From positions 84,885,741 to 84,949,740 of the forward strand of contig CM041465.1 in NCBI GenBank assembly GCA_023213395.1: 64,000 bases of DNA, given 5' to 3'. Origin of the DNA: Cycas panzhihuaensis. Its lineage: Eukaryota; Cycadophyta. Both the position numbers and the translations under genes were made by a program. This document shows positions 21,960 through 33,794 of the stretch, in pieces (position 1 is the stretch's first letter; every line of letters begins with the position of its first letter). The notes beneath the pieces were generated by a model that worked only from the letters and a program-made list of their open reading frames with translations, was not told the origin of the DNA and did no database searches.

Positions 21960-23198
21960 TTCCCTTCTTCAACTTCCTATTAATGACCTACAAGTCAAAC
22001 TCTTAAAGCAGGACGGCCCAACGGCCTGCCCTACCTGTCAAGTCTGAACGAGTAAGCAAGTAACGCAAGGGATCGGATTGAACAATTACCTTGGTTGTAT
22101 TGCAGAGCAAGTAATGCCTAAACTTCTTGGTCGCATGGACCAAGGAGAGCCATTCCTTTTCAGCAGGAGGATAGTTTAATTCAGTAGTAATGAGAGTGTG
22201 GTTGATGAAATAAATAGTCCTCTCGATTCCTGAATCGTCCTCTTGTGTGAGCATTGCGCCCAGGGATTCGTCAGTTGCCGAGGTGTATAGAATGAAGGGC
22301 CTATCAAAGTAAGGAGATGCTAGCGTAGGGGTAGAAATGAGAGCTTCCTTGAGTCCTACGAAGGCCTTTTAGGTCTTGTTCGACCAAACAAAAGGGGCTC
22401 CCTTCTTCAATAGGTTCATAAGAGGCTTGGCATTTATGGCAAAATTTGCTAAGAAATGCCTCAGAAAACCAAGCCTACCTAGAAATGACTTAATTTATCG
22501 TTGGGTCCTAGGCGACGGCATGTCAAGGATTGCCTTGACTTTTTCTGGATCAATTTGGATTCCTTGTTGGGACACGAGGAAACCCAAGAGTTTGCCTAAA
22601 GTGACGGCAAACACGCATTTGACCGGGTTCAGGCTGACATAATACTTGCGGCATCTTGTAAAGATGGCACGCAAGTCAGAGGGATGATGGGCCCTGGTAC
22701 GCGAAAGGCCCATCATATCGTCTATGAAGACCTCCAACGTATTATTGATGAGGTCGTGAAAGATAAAATACATGGCTCTTTGATAAGTAGCCCCTACATT
22801 CTTAAGACTAAAGAGCATTACCTTGTAGGCAAAGGTACCCCATGGCGTAGTGAAGGCCATCTTATGGCAGTCTTCAGGAGAAATCTGAATTTGGTTATAG
22901 CCAGAGAAGTCATCCATTAAGGACATAACTTCAAATCCAGTCGTACGATCGATTATTTGATCAATGAAGGGAAGAGGAAAGTTATCCTTAGGACAAGCAT
23001 TATTTATGTCGTGGAAGTCAACACAAATGCGAATGGTCCCGTTCTTTTTGGCAACGGGAATGATATTCGATACCCACTTAGGGTATTCGATGGAAGAAAT
23101 GAGTCCCGCATCCAGGAGCTTCTTAACCTCTATCTTAACGGTGGCTGAAAGCTTCGGGTGAAGGGGACATCGCTCGACGCAGGGTGAGCGTCGAACCG
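21960..23198 (-). pseudogene. Element B reverse transcriptase and RNase H
   Basis: RT copies the RNA into DNA. In the 143-residue frame at 22926-22495: SLMDDFSGYNQI (motif A, Asp 5/6), TTPWGTFAY, and the catalytic box EVFIDDMMG (residues 65-73). The frame ends where CAA became TAA before IKSFLGRLGF. The RNase H portion is at 22254-22003 (ELNYPPAEKEWLSL, VQSDPLRYLL). It joins the protease frame upstream and the integrase downstream. Confidence 0.85.
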
Positions 23199-25172
23199 TC
23201 AGAGGTTATGCGTGACGATGGAGGGGTTAATACCCTTCATGTTCGAGTAGTCCCACGTGAATACATCGTGAAATTCCTGGAACAGGAGGGAGTATTCCCT
23301 CACTTCGTCAGGAGTACATTTCGCTCCTACCTTAATGATCTTATTCGGGGCAAGGACTATGTCCTGAGTTGCCCCCATGCACATAGCATTCCCCTCCTCG
23401 AAATGGAGGGGAGCAAGATCAACAGGAGGAGAGGAAATGGAAGAAGGGATTGGGTCGGCAAGCGTGGACCCAATCGCTAGGACCTTCTGGTGGCTAAGCT
23501 TATGGTGACCAAAAGGTAAACTGGGCATGGAGCCGGCTAAGTGCTCCAGCAAAGCCTCGTCGTCTTCAAAGTAGTCCACCCCATGGATGACCTGACTTTG
23601 AATAGACGAGGGGCAGGATAGCATGGGAGCGATAGGACCTGTATGGCCTGAAAGCTGCCCATCATCCCCAAGGGACTCTAAAGGAGAGTCAAGGAGAGGT
23701 CCCTCGTAAAAAGTAAGAGGGAAACTCTCAACATCATCACCTGCGGATGGTGATGGGATGGAAGAGCTAGGAACATAATGATCGACATGCGCAATGTCAT
23801 GTGACATGTGAAAATGACCAAGCTCTATAACAAAAGGGGTCCTAGCAGGACACCTAGGACTAGGAGGATGCCCCACACTAGTGCGGAGAAATGAAACTGG
23901 GTGAGGACGATCCTCATCCTCGCTATGGGACCCATCATCGTCAAACATGGCGAGGTACCCATAGCTTCTGACACCAATGGGGGTGAAATGCGTCAAATTA
24001 GAAGAAGAAGATATGGGATCTTCTTCGTGGTAAGAGGAATCGGGGATTTCGATGGAGCAGGTCGAAACATGATCGGAAGGGCGTTTGTTCCCCTTTGGAT
24101 GGCCATGGATCGCCTGAGCAGAAGGCCTAGCTTGTTTGGCAAGCGATCGCTCGCGGGAAACAACTTTCATTTGCCCATTATGGACAAATTTAAGTTGCCC
24201 CCAACGGGTGGAACACACATCTCCCATTTGGTCAAGCCATGGTCGACCCAGAAGCAGGTTGTAATCAACATCAACATCGAGGATAACGATGTCAGTCATA
24301 ACAGACTTATCCTCGATAGTAAGAGGTATCGAGACAGATCCTAAGGGAGTCTTCTTGCTACCATCATAACTCTGACAATGCCATGGAACAGGTTCTAAGG
24401 TAGAGATGCCGAGCTCTTGTATAACGCGTAAGGGCATGGCATTAATGGAAGAACCGTTGTCCACGACGGTTCTTTGCAATGTGTAATCAGGAGTATCTAT
24501 GGTAATGGTGAAAGGGAAGTTCCACTGGCGTTCCCTTCCACTAGATGCAGGAAGATCTCTGGGATCGAAAGAGATGACGGGTTCGCAACCTTGGGTTATG
24601 CCCAAGGCGTGAATGGACGCATCATTCGATCCTAGAGCTTCTAAGAGGAGCATTCGCTGCTTGGGGCAACTTCTTAAGACGTCCATGATAGACATCCCGG
24701 TAGCCACATTGAGAAGCTCTTCGATTACAGAGAAGGGCTTACCCCTCCCTGTGGGTTGGGTAAAGGCTCTCCTAAAGTTGAATCTAACGGGGCAGACGGG
24801 AATGCTCTTGGGAAGTGTGGGAATCTCCGGAGGAACGGCTTCTGGAGGAGGATCAAGTTGTGAGGTAGACGCGGAGGTGCCTGTTGCCTCCTTTGCGACT
24901 TGAGATCGGGCCAATGCGTAAAGGGGAGTGGTCTCAAGCATTTGGATCACCTTCTTTCCCTTGTTACGGGACCGCGAAGGTGATGGAGCATGGCGGTTAG
25001 GGGAGCGCGAAGAGGAAGACGGTCTTCGCATACCCTTCCCTCTACCATACGAAGGGCGAGAATTAGGGGATCTTTCCTGATTCTGATTATTCCTTTGTTG
25101 AACATCACGACCACGTTCCCCATGTTTGGGGAACAGGTCTCTATGAATGGGTTGATTAAGGTTAGGCCTCAA
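23199..25172 (-). CDS. Element B gag C-terminus and protease (open frame, partial)
   Basis: The longest open frame in the window, 657 residues, and part of the original polyprotein. Residues 20-75 are basic and Ser/Arg/Pro-rich, following the gag zinc knuckle. Residues 238-242 are D-N-G-S-S, the aspartic protease active site, and 307-313 are LLGRPWL, the conserved flap-side motif. From about 400 an acidic, Ser/Pro-rich linker leads toward RT, ending in NMKGINPSIVTHNL, which precedes RT in all copies. The listed first residue is only the first in-frame Met after a stop; the natural start is the gag ATG at 27240. Confidence 0.85.
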   Translation of the reverse strand: MRPNLNQPIHRDLFPKHGERGRDVQQRNNQNQERSPNSRPSYGRGKGMRRPSSSSRSPNRHAPSPSRSRNKGKKVIQMLETTPLYALARSQVAKEATGTSASTSQLDPPPEAVPPEIPTLPKSIPVCPVRFNFRRAFTQPTGRGKPFSVIEELLNVATGMSIMDVLRSCPKQRMLLLEALGSNDASIHALGITQGCEPVISFDPRDLPASSGRERQWNFPFTITIDTPDYTLQRTVVDNGSSINAMPLRVIQELGISTLEPVPWHCQSYDGSKKTPLGSVSIPLTIEDKSVMTDIVILDVDVDYNLLLGRPWLDQMGDVCSTRWGQLKFVHNGQMKVVSRERSLAKQARPSAQAIHGHPKGNKRPSDHVSTCSIEIPDSSYHEEDPISSSSNLTHFTPIGVRSYGYLAMFDDDGSHSEDEDRPHPVSFLRTSVGHPPSPRCPARTPFVIELGHFHMSHDIAHVDHYVPSSSIPSPSAGDDVESFPLTFYEGPLLDSPLESLGDDGQLSGHTGPIAPMLSCPSSIQSQVIHGVDYFEDDEALLEHLAGSMPSLPFGHHKLSHQKVLAIGSTLADPIPSSISSPPVDLAPLHFEEGNAMCMGATQDIVLAPNKIIKVGAKCTPDEVREYSLLFQEFHDVFTWDYSNMKGINPSIVTHNL

Positions 25173-27240
25173 TGCACTTTAGGGATGAATCGCAGCGGGC
25201 GTCATGTGGGTGTTGCGCCCGACAACGTGAATCATCGTGGAAGCACTCCCCGTAGATGGAACACCACCTCTTCTCAAGGGGAGGATCGATCCTCCTTGCT
25301 TGAGAAGGTTGGATGTTACCCCCTTTGGGGGGTACCGCACAAGAAGCTTGCGGAACTGGTTTATGGGAGGTTGGCGATGAAGGAGACTAGAGTTTAAGCT
25401 CCTTCATTGTGTGCTCGAATGAGCGAATAGCGGAGGTAAGAGGATCTAGGGTCCTCTTAGTCGGATGAGAGGTGGACCTAGCAGGCTGCAAAGGTTTGGT
25501 TTCCTTCGCTGGGGGAGGTGCCTCACGATGTTGTGAGGGCTTAGGAGGTTTCTTGAGTCTATCTTGGATCTCAATGGCCTCCAATGCCAAGCACCTTGTA
25601 ATCATAGAGTCGCATATGGTTGCCCCCATCTTAAGGACTTCCACATGCACTTTGGGGTGAAGTGCATTGACGAAGAGATCTTGCTTCAACTCTTTAGGCA
25701 ATATGGCCTTGGTAGAGTGAAGGAGATCATGAAAGCGTCGCATAAAGTCACGATTCATTTCATCGTTACCTTGTTTAAGCGACAGGAGCACTTTTATTCC
25801 GCTCTCGAATGGACAGGCTAAGTCAAAATAGTTGACGAACTCGTCCACCAATTGCTAGAATGAAGAGATTGAATGGGTAGGGAGACGATAAAACCACTTG
25901 AGGGCATTGCCCTGCAAGGATCACGGAAATAACTTCATAAGAATATGGTCGTAAGCCCAATAATCGATGCATGCCATAGAGAAACTATGTACGTGCTCGG
26001 TTGGGTCTTGCGACGAAGTTCCGTCAAATTTGGGAACTTCAGGAGGGTGAGGCAGCAGGTTAGTCCTTAGTGCCTCAACGGATAACAGTGTTGACCTATA
26101 GTCCATAAAAGGATATGTCCTTACATGGGCCAACGGATCGACGACCAGTAAAGGAATAAGAATGGATAGGGGTGGTAAGCCCATCCCTCATTAGGAAAAT
26201 GCCCCTTATTCGAAAGGGGGTTGCGGATAAATACTTTGGAAGGGAGGTATACTCCCTTGCGAAGACGCATCAATAGGAGTTGCACTAGATGGCAGAAAAG
26301 AAGGGTAAGGGATTGGGTTTTACCCATATGGGCCACCCGTAGGTGGTGCAACTCCATATGGGTGTAACGGGTCCACCCCATAAGTAGGAAGATGGTTTCC
26401 CCTACCCTGCCCCCAAGGTTGAGACGTGTAACTTGGGGGCACGTAAAGGGAAGGACCACCAGCAGGGTTTTGAACGTATGCAGGAGTAGGTCCTACATAG
26501 TTGATGGTAGCAACACTAGTAGGGCCTCGAGGCCTACTAGGAAACGCATACGCCACGTTCGAAGGCAGTGCATTCGTTTGACTTGGAAACGGCATGCTAA
26601 CCCCGAGTTGGGAAAAGGACACACAACGAATGGGTCCTGAAGAAGTAGGACGATGGCTAGAGATAGGCAGTGTAACGCTTGCCCTGGGAGCCAGTGTAGA
26701 CATGGCATAGGACGAGTGTGCATGAGCAGAAGCGTCATTCGTTGTATGAGACGTAGGTATGGATGAAGAAGATGCTACATTACGCAACATTTCTTCAAAC
26801 CACCTAGGATGCGGTTGGCAGCGAGTTGTTCAAAAGTACTCGCTGAGCGTTTCGACTACGTCGGTGGGAGGGGTATCCTCGTAGCCATATGAGGTCGACA
26901 GGATCTCAAAAGTCGAGGATCCCTCAGGGCGCTCCTCGTAAGGCTCACCAGTAGGATGGTGAGTCTTGTGAGGAGACGAATCTTCTGTTGCATGAGCAGA
27001 AGGACGAAAGTCAGCGGGGTAAAACTGGTCATTTGGATAATAGATGGAATCATCGCCCCCATGGGCAGATTCCGGGATAGATGTGGGAAATTCTTGAGTT
27101 CCCAAAGCCATGGTATGGTAAGCCCAATCAGACGGGTAACCTTCCATTGTCGAATCGAGGTTCGACAACGGAAGGGAACAAGGCGATTGGTCTTTTAACA
27201 ACATCGGCAGACCTCGCAAACGACGTGAGAAACGTCACAT
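25173..27240 (-). pseudogene. Element B gag
   Basis: ATG at 27240-27238 is the counterpart of the gag starts of A and D, but the next codon is TGA where the others have CGA. The frame then reads RFSRRLRGLPMLLK, a Tyr/Pro-rich N-terminus, and the gag core (HSFSMACIDYWAYDHILMKL at about 25990-25930). The core continues in the frame 25851-25387 (FVNYFDLACPFESG, then RRFHDLLHSTKA). Stops and small indels split it into at least four frames. Confidence 0.8.
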
Positions 27241-27392
27241 GCAACACCCTCATGAGCGTTGTTAGAAGAAAACAAAAAGAGGGAAATGAAGCAAGCACGT
27301 TGGGGGGTGCCCAACTGAAATACAGAATAAGAGACTACCTAGAGGCAAGAATACCAATGAAAAGGGAAAGCGAAACTAGTTCCCTTACTGGT

Positions 27393-27412
27393 AGTCCCCA
27401 GTATGGTCGCTA
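27393..27412 (-). other. Element B primer binding site
   Basis: Minus strand reads TAGCGACCATACTGGGGACT, one base inside the 5' LTR. It equals the A and D site with the first G changed to A. Confidence 0.85.
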
Positions 27413-27413
27413 G

Positions 27414-29972
27414 TAAAACGCTCACTATGGGGCTATGTCCCTACGTCTAACAAAAAGGATATAAGAATATGCAATGCTAACTAAACTGGGCAGCAAGGAC
27501 TTCACCTCGCAGGGCGTTTGTGCATTGGAGCATGGATTTGGAACTGCAAGGTGCCTGGTTGCTTCTAGGTAGCCGTGTAAAGCAAAGCCTTCCTACCCCT
27601 CGGATGGCCGGGAAGAGGAGAAAGCGCCTTATGCGTTGCATCTTCTCAAGGTAATGAGAAGGCAACGAATGGAAGGGAAGTTAACTAACGTATAAGCAAA
27701 TGCAACAAGGGGGGCGCAATGAGGGTAACTCGAATGCAACGTAAACAATTTAACTACGTTATACTATGCTAGCCAAAGCAAGAAATTATGTAAAAATGAG
27801 TGCACTTTTCCTTTTTCCTTTTTAATCTTTCACAAGTTCCTAACTACACAAGCAGACGTATGAAAGGCGATAATGTAAAAGGGATATGCAGGGAACAAGG
27901 AGAATACCTGGATCTAGTGCCTAAATGGAGAGCTGCTCGTCTCTTTAAGTCTTGCTTCTTTCTACTCCGTTCATTGTGCATGCGATGCCGATCGGTGGCG
28001 GTTACCAGAAGCAATAGAAGAGGGGCTTACTTACCTCCCCTTAAGCATGCAAAAGCAAATGAACGAAAAAAGGGACAAAAGCATAGAATAAAAAGAAATG
28101 CACCACACGGGGAACTAACTTGCAATGGGTTTGTTCCATGTATCGCTCCACTAACGCATGGTCCTGCGAAAAGGTGAGAAGAATACCTTCTTATCGGAAG
28201 AGAGGCCACGAAATATACCAAAAATATATATACTAAAATCAAATGGAACTTAAATCTATGCTAATAATCAATATGTAGCCAAGTGAAATAGTGACATGCA
28301 ATAAATACTCTCACCACCATACACCATAAAGACACTTGAAAGGAAAAGGAGTATAGCCTCGGGATGGCTAACTCACCCACGAAGACCTTCATGGAACTTG
28401 GGAAGGAGAAACTAGTTGACAACAAGGTAGTGAAGTAACAAACCATAACAAGGAAAGGAATAACAGAAAAAGCTTGGGACTTAGATAGACCCAACATAGA
28501 CAAATGGAACTTCTGGAAATGACGTGACAGCAAGTTGCCTATGCTAACTCTGAGCACCACAACTAGATTTCCTAAACTCCCTTAACCTATTTCCTAAGAA
28601 AGCACTAATAACAAAGGGAAAAGAGGATAAGGGATGGAACCCTTGGGGAGAAGGGCAGCAATGGGGGATGGAACCCCACCTACCTCCCTTAAATCCTCTT
28701 ATGTTGCTCCTTTGCAATGGCTAACCAAGGAAAGGGTAAAAGGGATGGTTTAAAGAAAACAGTGAGGCCTCAAAAAGAAATGGGAATATCACTAATCTAG
28801 CACAGCAACATAAAGAAAACTAGACAAACAAACTAGGATTTCATCTATCAACACACAAAAGAAATAAGAACAAAATAAATTACAAGTAGGAATAAGGAAT
28901 ACCTTGTTAGAAGAGAATTAAGCATGAGGTTTGCTGTTAGGAAACAACAGTAACAACTAATGTATGAGGCCTGATAATGACAGGTTTTTGCAAGAGTAAA
29001 GTGAGAAAAAATCCTTGCAAACTTGGAATTGGAAGTTGGCCCTTTGGAGAAGCTTTTGGGTAGAAATATCCTTTAGAACCTTGAGCACTTACAAAGAGGT
29101 ATGAGGCTTGTTGTTGAGAGCTGTAGGGGGCAGCAATAGCCCTGCAAATCTAGCTGGTAGCAGTCCTTCTCTTCTGTGACAAGTTCCTGGGCATGTAGAT
29201 TGTGTCTTTCTCTGTGTTTTTTTTGTTGAAAAGTTAGAAATTTGGCCAAAAAAGATCTTAAGAATGGTGAGCAAAATCCCCTTTATCCCCCTGTTCACTG
29301 CAGGTGAACGTTGGGGATGTCAGGGTGACTCAAATCAATTGATGTCACGTGGCAGTTCCACAAAAAAAATGGAAACTGTCACGTGGTTCTCTTTTTTTTA
29401 AATTTCAAACAGTCGTACCGTGGTAAACTCTGCGGTACCGCAGAAAAGACCACAGTACCACTAAGCTTACGGCAGTATTAGACTGGTTGCAAAAAAAGAG
29501 AAAAAAAGCAGAAACATAAGGTTTTGAAGTAAAAATTAAGACTAAAAATAAGCTGGAGTAGTTGGGGGAATGCCCAGGTAATGGGTAAGTAGCCAAAATA
29601 ATGAAATGAGTCTTAACTAAGGATTAAATTAGGCTTAGGAGGGAATGCAACATGAGCAACATGTTGTAACGGGAGCAAACATGACTGACTAAAACATCCC
29701 AGGAGACCGTGGAGACAACGTGGGTAGCTATGCACCATATGGGATGTAGCATTCGCTGAGGAATGCCCCCGCTGTGAGTCATCATAGGCTGATGAGGTGC
29801 GGTAAGCACATGCAATATGATCAAGTAGAGAAGTAATGCATACAGGCAGACATATGTCAGGCAATCTATGCTGAATAATCTCAATCAAGCATCGGCAAGA
29901 AAAAGTGAGAATGTATACCTGAACATACCTGTGTAGATGAGTCTCTAGTCTATTCCTAGTAGTTGGGAAACA
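27414..29972 (-). repeat. Element B 5' LTR
   Basis: 2559 bp. The U3 part has the best preserved G-box inverted repeat: CACGTGGCAGTTCC at 29346-29359 and GGAAACTGTCACGTG at 29371-29385. A perfect 14-base palindrome, CTGCGGTACCGCAG, follows at 29430-29443. In a 108-base stretch compared with the 3' LTR I count about six differences. Confidence 0.92.
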
Positions 29973-30018
29973 GTCTCCACCTAGGATTCCTTTTGTTAGA
30001 GAGCCTGATCACTCTCCT

Positions 30019-31269
30019 GTGTCACACACCATTGCTAGTGTTAACCGGCAGATTCCTGATTCTCCCCTTCCATCACCTTCCACGAGTGATGGCGTCGAGA
30101 GTGTCCCTCTTGCCTTTTACGAGGGATCTCTCCTTGACTCTCCCTTAGAGTCCCTTAGGGATGTTGGGCAACTTACAGGTCATACCGGTCATATCGCTCC
30201 CATGCCATCCTACACCTCATCCATTCGAAGTCAGGTCATCCATGGGGTGGACTACTTCAAGGATGACGAGGCTTTACTGGAGCACTTAGCGGGCTCCATG
30301 CCCAATTTACCTTCTGATCACCATAAGCTTGGCCACCAGAAGGTCCTTGCGATTGGGTCCATATTAGCCGACCTGATCCCACCCTCCATTTTGTCTCTGC
30401 CAGTTGATCTTGCCCCCATCTATTTCAAGGAGGGGAATGCTATGTGTATGGGGGCAACTCAATACATAGTCCTCGCCCTGGGCAAGATCATTAAGGTAGG
30501 GATGGAATGTACTCCTAATGAAGTGAGGGAATACTCCCTCCTGTTCCAGGAATTCTGTGATGTGTTCGCCTGGGTCTACTCTGACATGAAGGGAATCAAC
30601 CCCTACATTGTCACGGATAACCTTACGACTGTTCCTGACGCTCACCCTGTGCGCCAGAAGCAGCGTCCTCTCCATCCCAAACTTTCATCCGCTGTCAAGA
30701 TGGAGGTTAAAAAGCTTTTGGATGCAGGACTCATCTCCTCCATTGATTACCCTAAGTGGGTATCGAACATTGTTCCCGTTGCCAAGAAGAACGGGACCAT
30801 TCACATATGTGTCGACTTCCATGACATTAACAATGTGTGTTCTAAGGACAACTTTCCTCTCCCCTTTATTGATCAAATAATCGATTGTACGACCAGATTC
30901 AAAGTCATGTCCTTAATAGACGACTTCTCCAGCTATAACCAAATCCAGATTTCTCCTGAAGACTGCCATAAGATGGCCTTCACTACACCATGGGGTACCT
31001 TTGCCTACAAGGCAATGCCTTTTGGCCTTAAGAATGTAGGGGTTACTTATCAGAGAGCCATGTATTTCATTTTCCATAACCTCATCAATAACATGTTGGA
31101 GGTCTTCATGGACGACATGATGGGTCTTTCGCACACCAGAGCCCATCATCCATCCGACTTGCGGGCCATCTTCACACAATGCCGCAAGTACCATGTCAAT
31201 TTAAACCCACTTAAATGTATGTTTGCTATCACTTTAGGCAAACTCTTGGGTTTCCTTATGTCACAGTAA
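30019..31269 (+). CDS. Element A linker and reverse transcriptase (open frame, partial)
   Basis: 416-residue open part of the polyprotein, in register with gag-protease upstream of element B. Residues 1-200 are the acidic Ser/Pro linker (DYFKDDEALLEHLAGSMPNL, then QEFCDVFAW). RT follows: KNGTIHICVDFHDINN (258-272), SLIDDFSSYNQI (298-309), and the catalytic FMDDMMG at 363-369 (31105-31125). It ends at a TAA (31267-31269) where D reads a sense codon. The Met at 30019 is merely internal. Confidence 0.88.
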   Translation: MSHTIASVNRQIPDSPLPSPSTSDGVESVPLAFYEGSLLDSPLESLRDVGQLTGHTGHIAPMPSYTSSIRSQVIHGVDYFKDDEALLEHLAGSMPNLPSDHHKLGHQKVLAIGSILADLIPPSILSLPVDLAPIYFKEGNAMCMGATQYIVLALGKIIKVGMECTPNEVREYSLLFQEFCDVFAWVYSDMKGINPYIVTDNLTTVPDAHPVRQKQRPLHPKLSSAVKMEVKKLLDAGLISSIDYPKWVSNIVPVAKKNGTIHICVDFHDINNVCSKDNFPLPFIDQIIDCTTRFKVMSLIDDFSSYNQIQISPEDCHKMAFTTPWGTFAYKAMPFGLKNVGVTYQRAMYFIFHNLINNMLEVFMDDMMGLSHTRAHHPSDLRAIFTQCRKYHVNLNPLKCMFAITLGKLLGFLMSQ

Positions 31270-32028
31270 GGAATCTAAATCGATCTAGATAAAGTCAAGG
31301 CAATCCTTGACATGCCGCCTCCTAGAACCCAATGACAAATTAAGTTGTTTCTAAGTAGGCTCGGCTTCCTTAGGAGTTTTTTGGTAGATTTCGCTATAAA
31401 CGCTAAACCTCTTACCAACCTATTGAAGAAAGAAGCCCCATTTATTTGGTTTGACAAGACACAACAAGCCTTCGCAAGACTCAAGGAAGCTCTCGTTTCT
31501 ACTCCTACGTTGGTGCCTCCTCATTTTGATAGGCCCTTCGTCTTGTATACCTCGACTACTGATGAATCCCTAGGCGCAATGCTTGCACAGGAGGACGATT
31601 TAGGAATCGAGAGAGAAATCTATTTCATGAGCTGCACCCTCATGGCTGCTGAACTAAATTATCCTCCTGTCGAGAAGGAATGCCTCTCCTTGGTCCACAT
31701 GACCAAGAAGTTCAAGCATTACTTGCTCGACAATATTACCAAGGTGATCGTTTAATCTGATCCCTTACGTTATTTACTTACTCGTTCAGACTTGACAGGT
31801 AGGGCATGTCGTTGGGCCGTTCTGCTTCAAGAGTTTGACTTGCAGGTCATTAATAGAAAGTTGAAGAAGGGAATGATAGTGGAATAACAGTTAGTCGATG
31901 CTGCTATTCCTAACACAAGTGGCGTTCCCGGTGATGACTCTTTCCCAGACGAGTCTATTCTGACCATCCAAGGTACTTCTCCTCATCCATTCATTGATAG
32001 TGAGTGGTATGGTGACATTGTCTGATAT
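31270..32028 (+). pseudogene. Element A RNase H (pol-type) and linker
   Basis: The same frame continues after the stop: RT thumb (LGFLRSFLVDF), RNase H with LYTSTTDESLGAML, AELNYPPVEKECLSL and, after a stop at 31753, SDPLRYLLTRSDL. Further stops at 31885 and 32023. The three acidic residues of the RNase H site are at the usual places. It was translated as one protein with RT and integrase. Confidence 0.8.
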
Positions 32029-33155
32029 TTGACTCAGCAGGAATATCACCCCGAAGCCAGCAACAAAGTTAGGTCGCGCATTCATGCCACTACTAGACAA
32101 CACTTCCTTGTAGACGAAGTGTTATATAAGAGATCCTTCAATGGGATCCTGCTTCGCTGCGTCGCTTCTGATGAGGCAGACCAAATACTGCATCCCTTTT
32201 CAAGGACGCCCACGCCTATACCCTTAGATGTCGGCGATGCCAAGAGCACGCTAATATCTCTCATGTGCCTTCTGAGGCCTTGCACACTATCATATCTCTG
32301 TGGCCCTTTTCTCAATGGGGTTTAGACCTCATTGGTGCTATATCGCCATCTTCTTCTACACAACATAAATACATCTTGAAGGGGATTACCAAATGGGCAG
32401 AGGCAATCCCCCTGTCCACTACGCCTGGGAAGATGATAGCCACCTTCATCTACCAGCACGTCGTTTGCCATTTCAGGATTCCAGACGTCCTAATTACGGA
32501 CAATAGAACCTCCTTCTGTAACAAGGAAATAGACGAGCTTTACGAGAAATTCAAGATCTCACATAAGACCTCGTCTCCTTATTACCCCTAGGCAAATGGA
32601 AAAGTTGAATCATTCAACAAAACCCTTGTCAACATTCTAAAGAAGACCATTGCACAATCTCAAAGAGATTGGCACCTCCAACTCCCTTCCACCTTGTGGG
32701 CTTATCGCACTTCTATCTGCATGACTACTGGAATGACTCCATTATCTTTAGTCTATGGAATCGAGGTGGTACTCCCACTAGAAGTGGAGATCCTCTCTCT
32801 ATGGGTTTCTCTTCGAGGTCTTATCGACGAGGAGTCTATCTGCCAGGCTCGCCTCCTAGATCTCGAAGCCCTGGACGAGAGGCGCTTAATGGCTTATCAA
32901 GCAAATCTTGTTTCAAAAGCCCGCCTGCAAAAGACTCACGATAAACATCTTCGTGCTCGTCCTTTGTGCCCTGGGGACCATGTCCTCAAGTTGGAATACC
33001 TCTACGATCACCTGACCAAATTTGGGCCCAAATGGGTTGGTCCTTTCGTCGTTCTCGAAAGCCTTAACAACGGCACCTACAGGATCACCGCCTTGGAAGG
33101 CCTGGAATTTAAGAAGGTAATCAATGGGAAATTCCTTAATAAGTTTTATGCATAA
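32029..33155 (+). pseudogene. Element A integrase
   Basis: N-terminal zinc finger is missing its His-His half: compared with D about 84 bases are deleted near 32190, changing the frame. C-R-R-C follows at about 32230. The core has WGLDLIGAI, LITDNRTSF and GKVESFNKT (DDE residues kept); the QANG stretch has a stop at 32590. A 9-base in-frame loss removes part of the strand after the first Asp (near 32380). The C-terminal GPKWVGPFVVLESLNN and the terminal KFLNKFYA-stop (33153-33155) are intact. This is the end of the polyprotein. Confidence 0.85.
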
Positions 33156-33794
33156 TCTTTCAGCGATCCCTTCACCATGCTCTGAAATGAGCCTAAACTA
33201 CCATCTTAGGTTATTCCCATTCTTCCCAACCACGGGTAGAATGAAAATTTGAGATGGCTTCTCCTTTTTCTTTCTGGTTCCTCTCGCGGAACCCGTGTTC
33301 CTGTATCCTCTTGAGAACTTTTGTCTTCCTATTTGGGCATCCCCCAATTAGGATGACGCTTTGGAGTACCATTACTCCTTCCTCTCGCCTGTTGTTTCCT
33401 TCGCATATTCCGCTATGCTCCTCCGTGGATGTGCATGTCACTCTATTTCTAACCTCATACCTCTCTATCACCTCTACTCATGGTAGATATGTGTACTCAT
33501 GTTAGACATATAGCCATACATGGAAGAAAATACGTACATCATACAACAAAACATTTACAACATACAAAACAAAATATATATGCTATCTACCACACATGAT
33601 ATACACAACATCTTATATGAAAGTTGGGTACCAATTACCCCATATATATATACACTAAAAATCATATGTTACATCATACATATGGGAAGCTGGTATCCTT
33701 GTAGGGGGGGTACAATCATATGAGTCTATATATGACCCCGTGGAGGCCCGTGCTTTCCCCTGTTAAAATCAAATGCATATGTCTTACACTACTA
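33156..33794 (+). other. Spacer between integrase and the antisense gene
   Basis: Tail-to-tail spacer: integrase ends at 33155 and the reverse-strand gene ends at 33795. It carries GGTACAATCATATGAGTC and CCCGTGGAGGCCCGTGC words conserved in B and D. It is a likely shared 3' untranslated region for both transcripts. No coding frame. Confidence 0.6.

Larger units (their letters stand above)
16360..29972 (-). mobile_element. Tat-lineage Ty3/gypsy element B, lacking the PMD module
   Basis: Bounded by 2518 and 2559 bp LTRs and a perfect duplication GTCTC (16355-16359 and 29973-29977). Minus strand: gag from 27240, protease, RT, RNase H, integrase to about 20590, then directly the second RNase H at 19643. 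It is 2.94 kb shorter than A and D because the reverse-strand PMD-like gene between integrase and the second RNase H is absent. LTR ends and sequence are closest to element A and to the solo LTR at 57697. Frames contain several stops. Confidence 0.92.
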
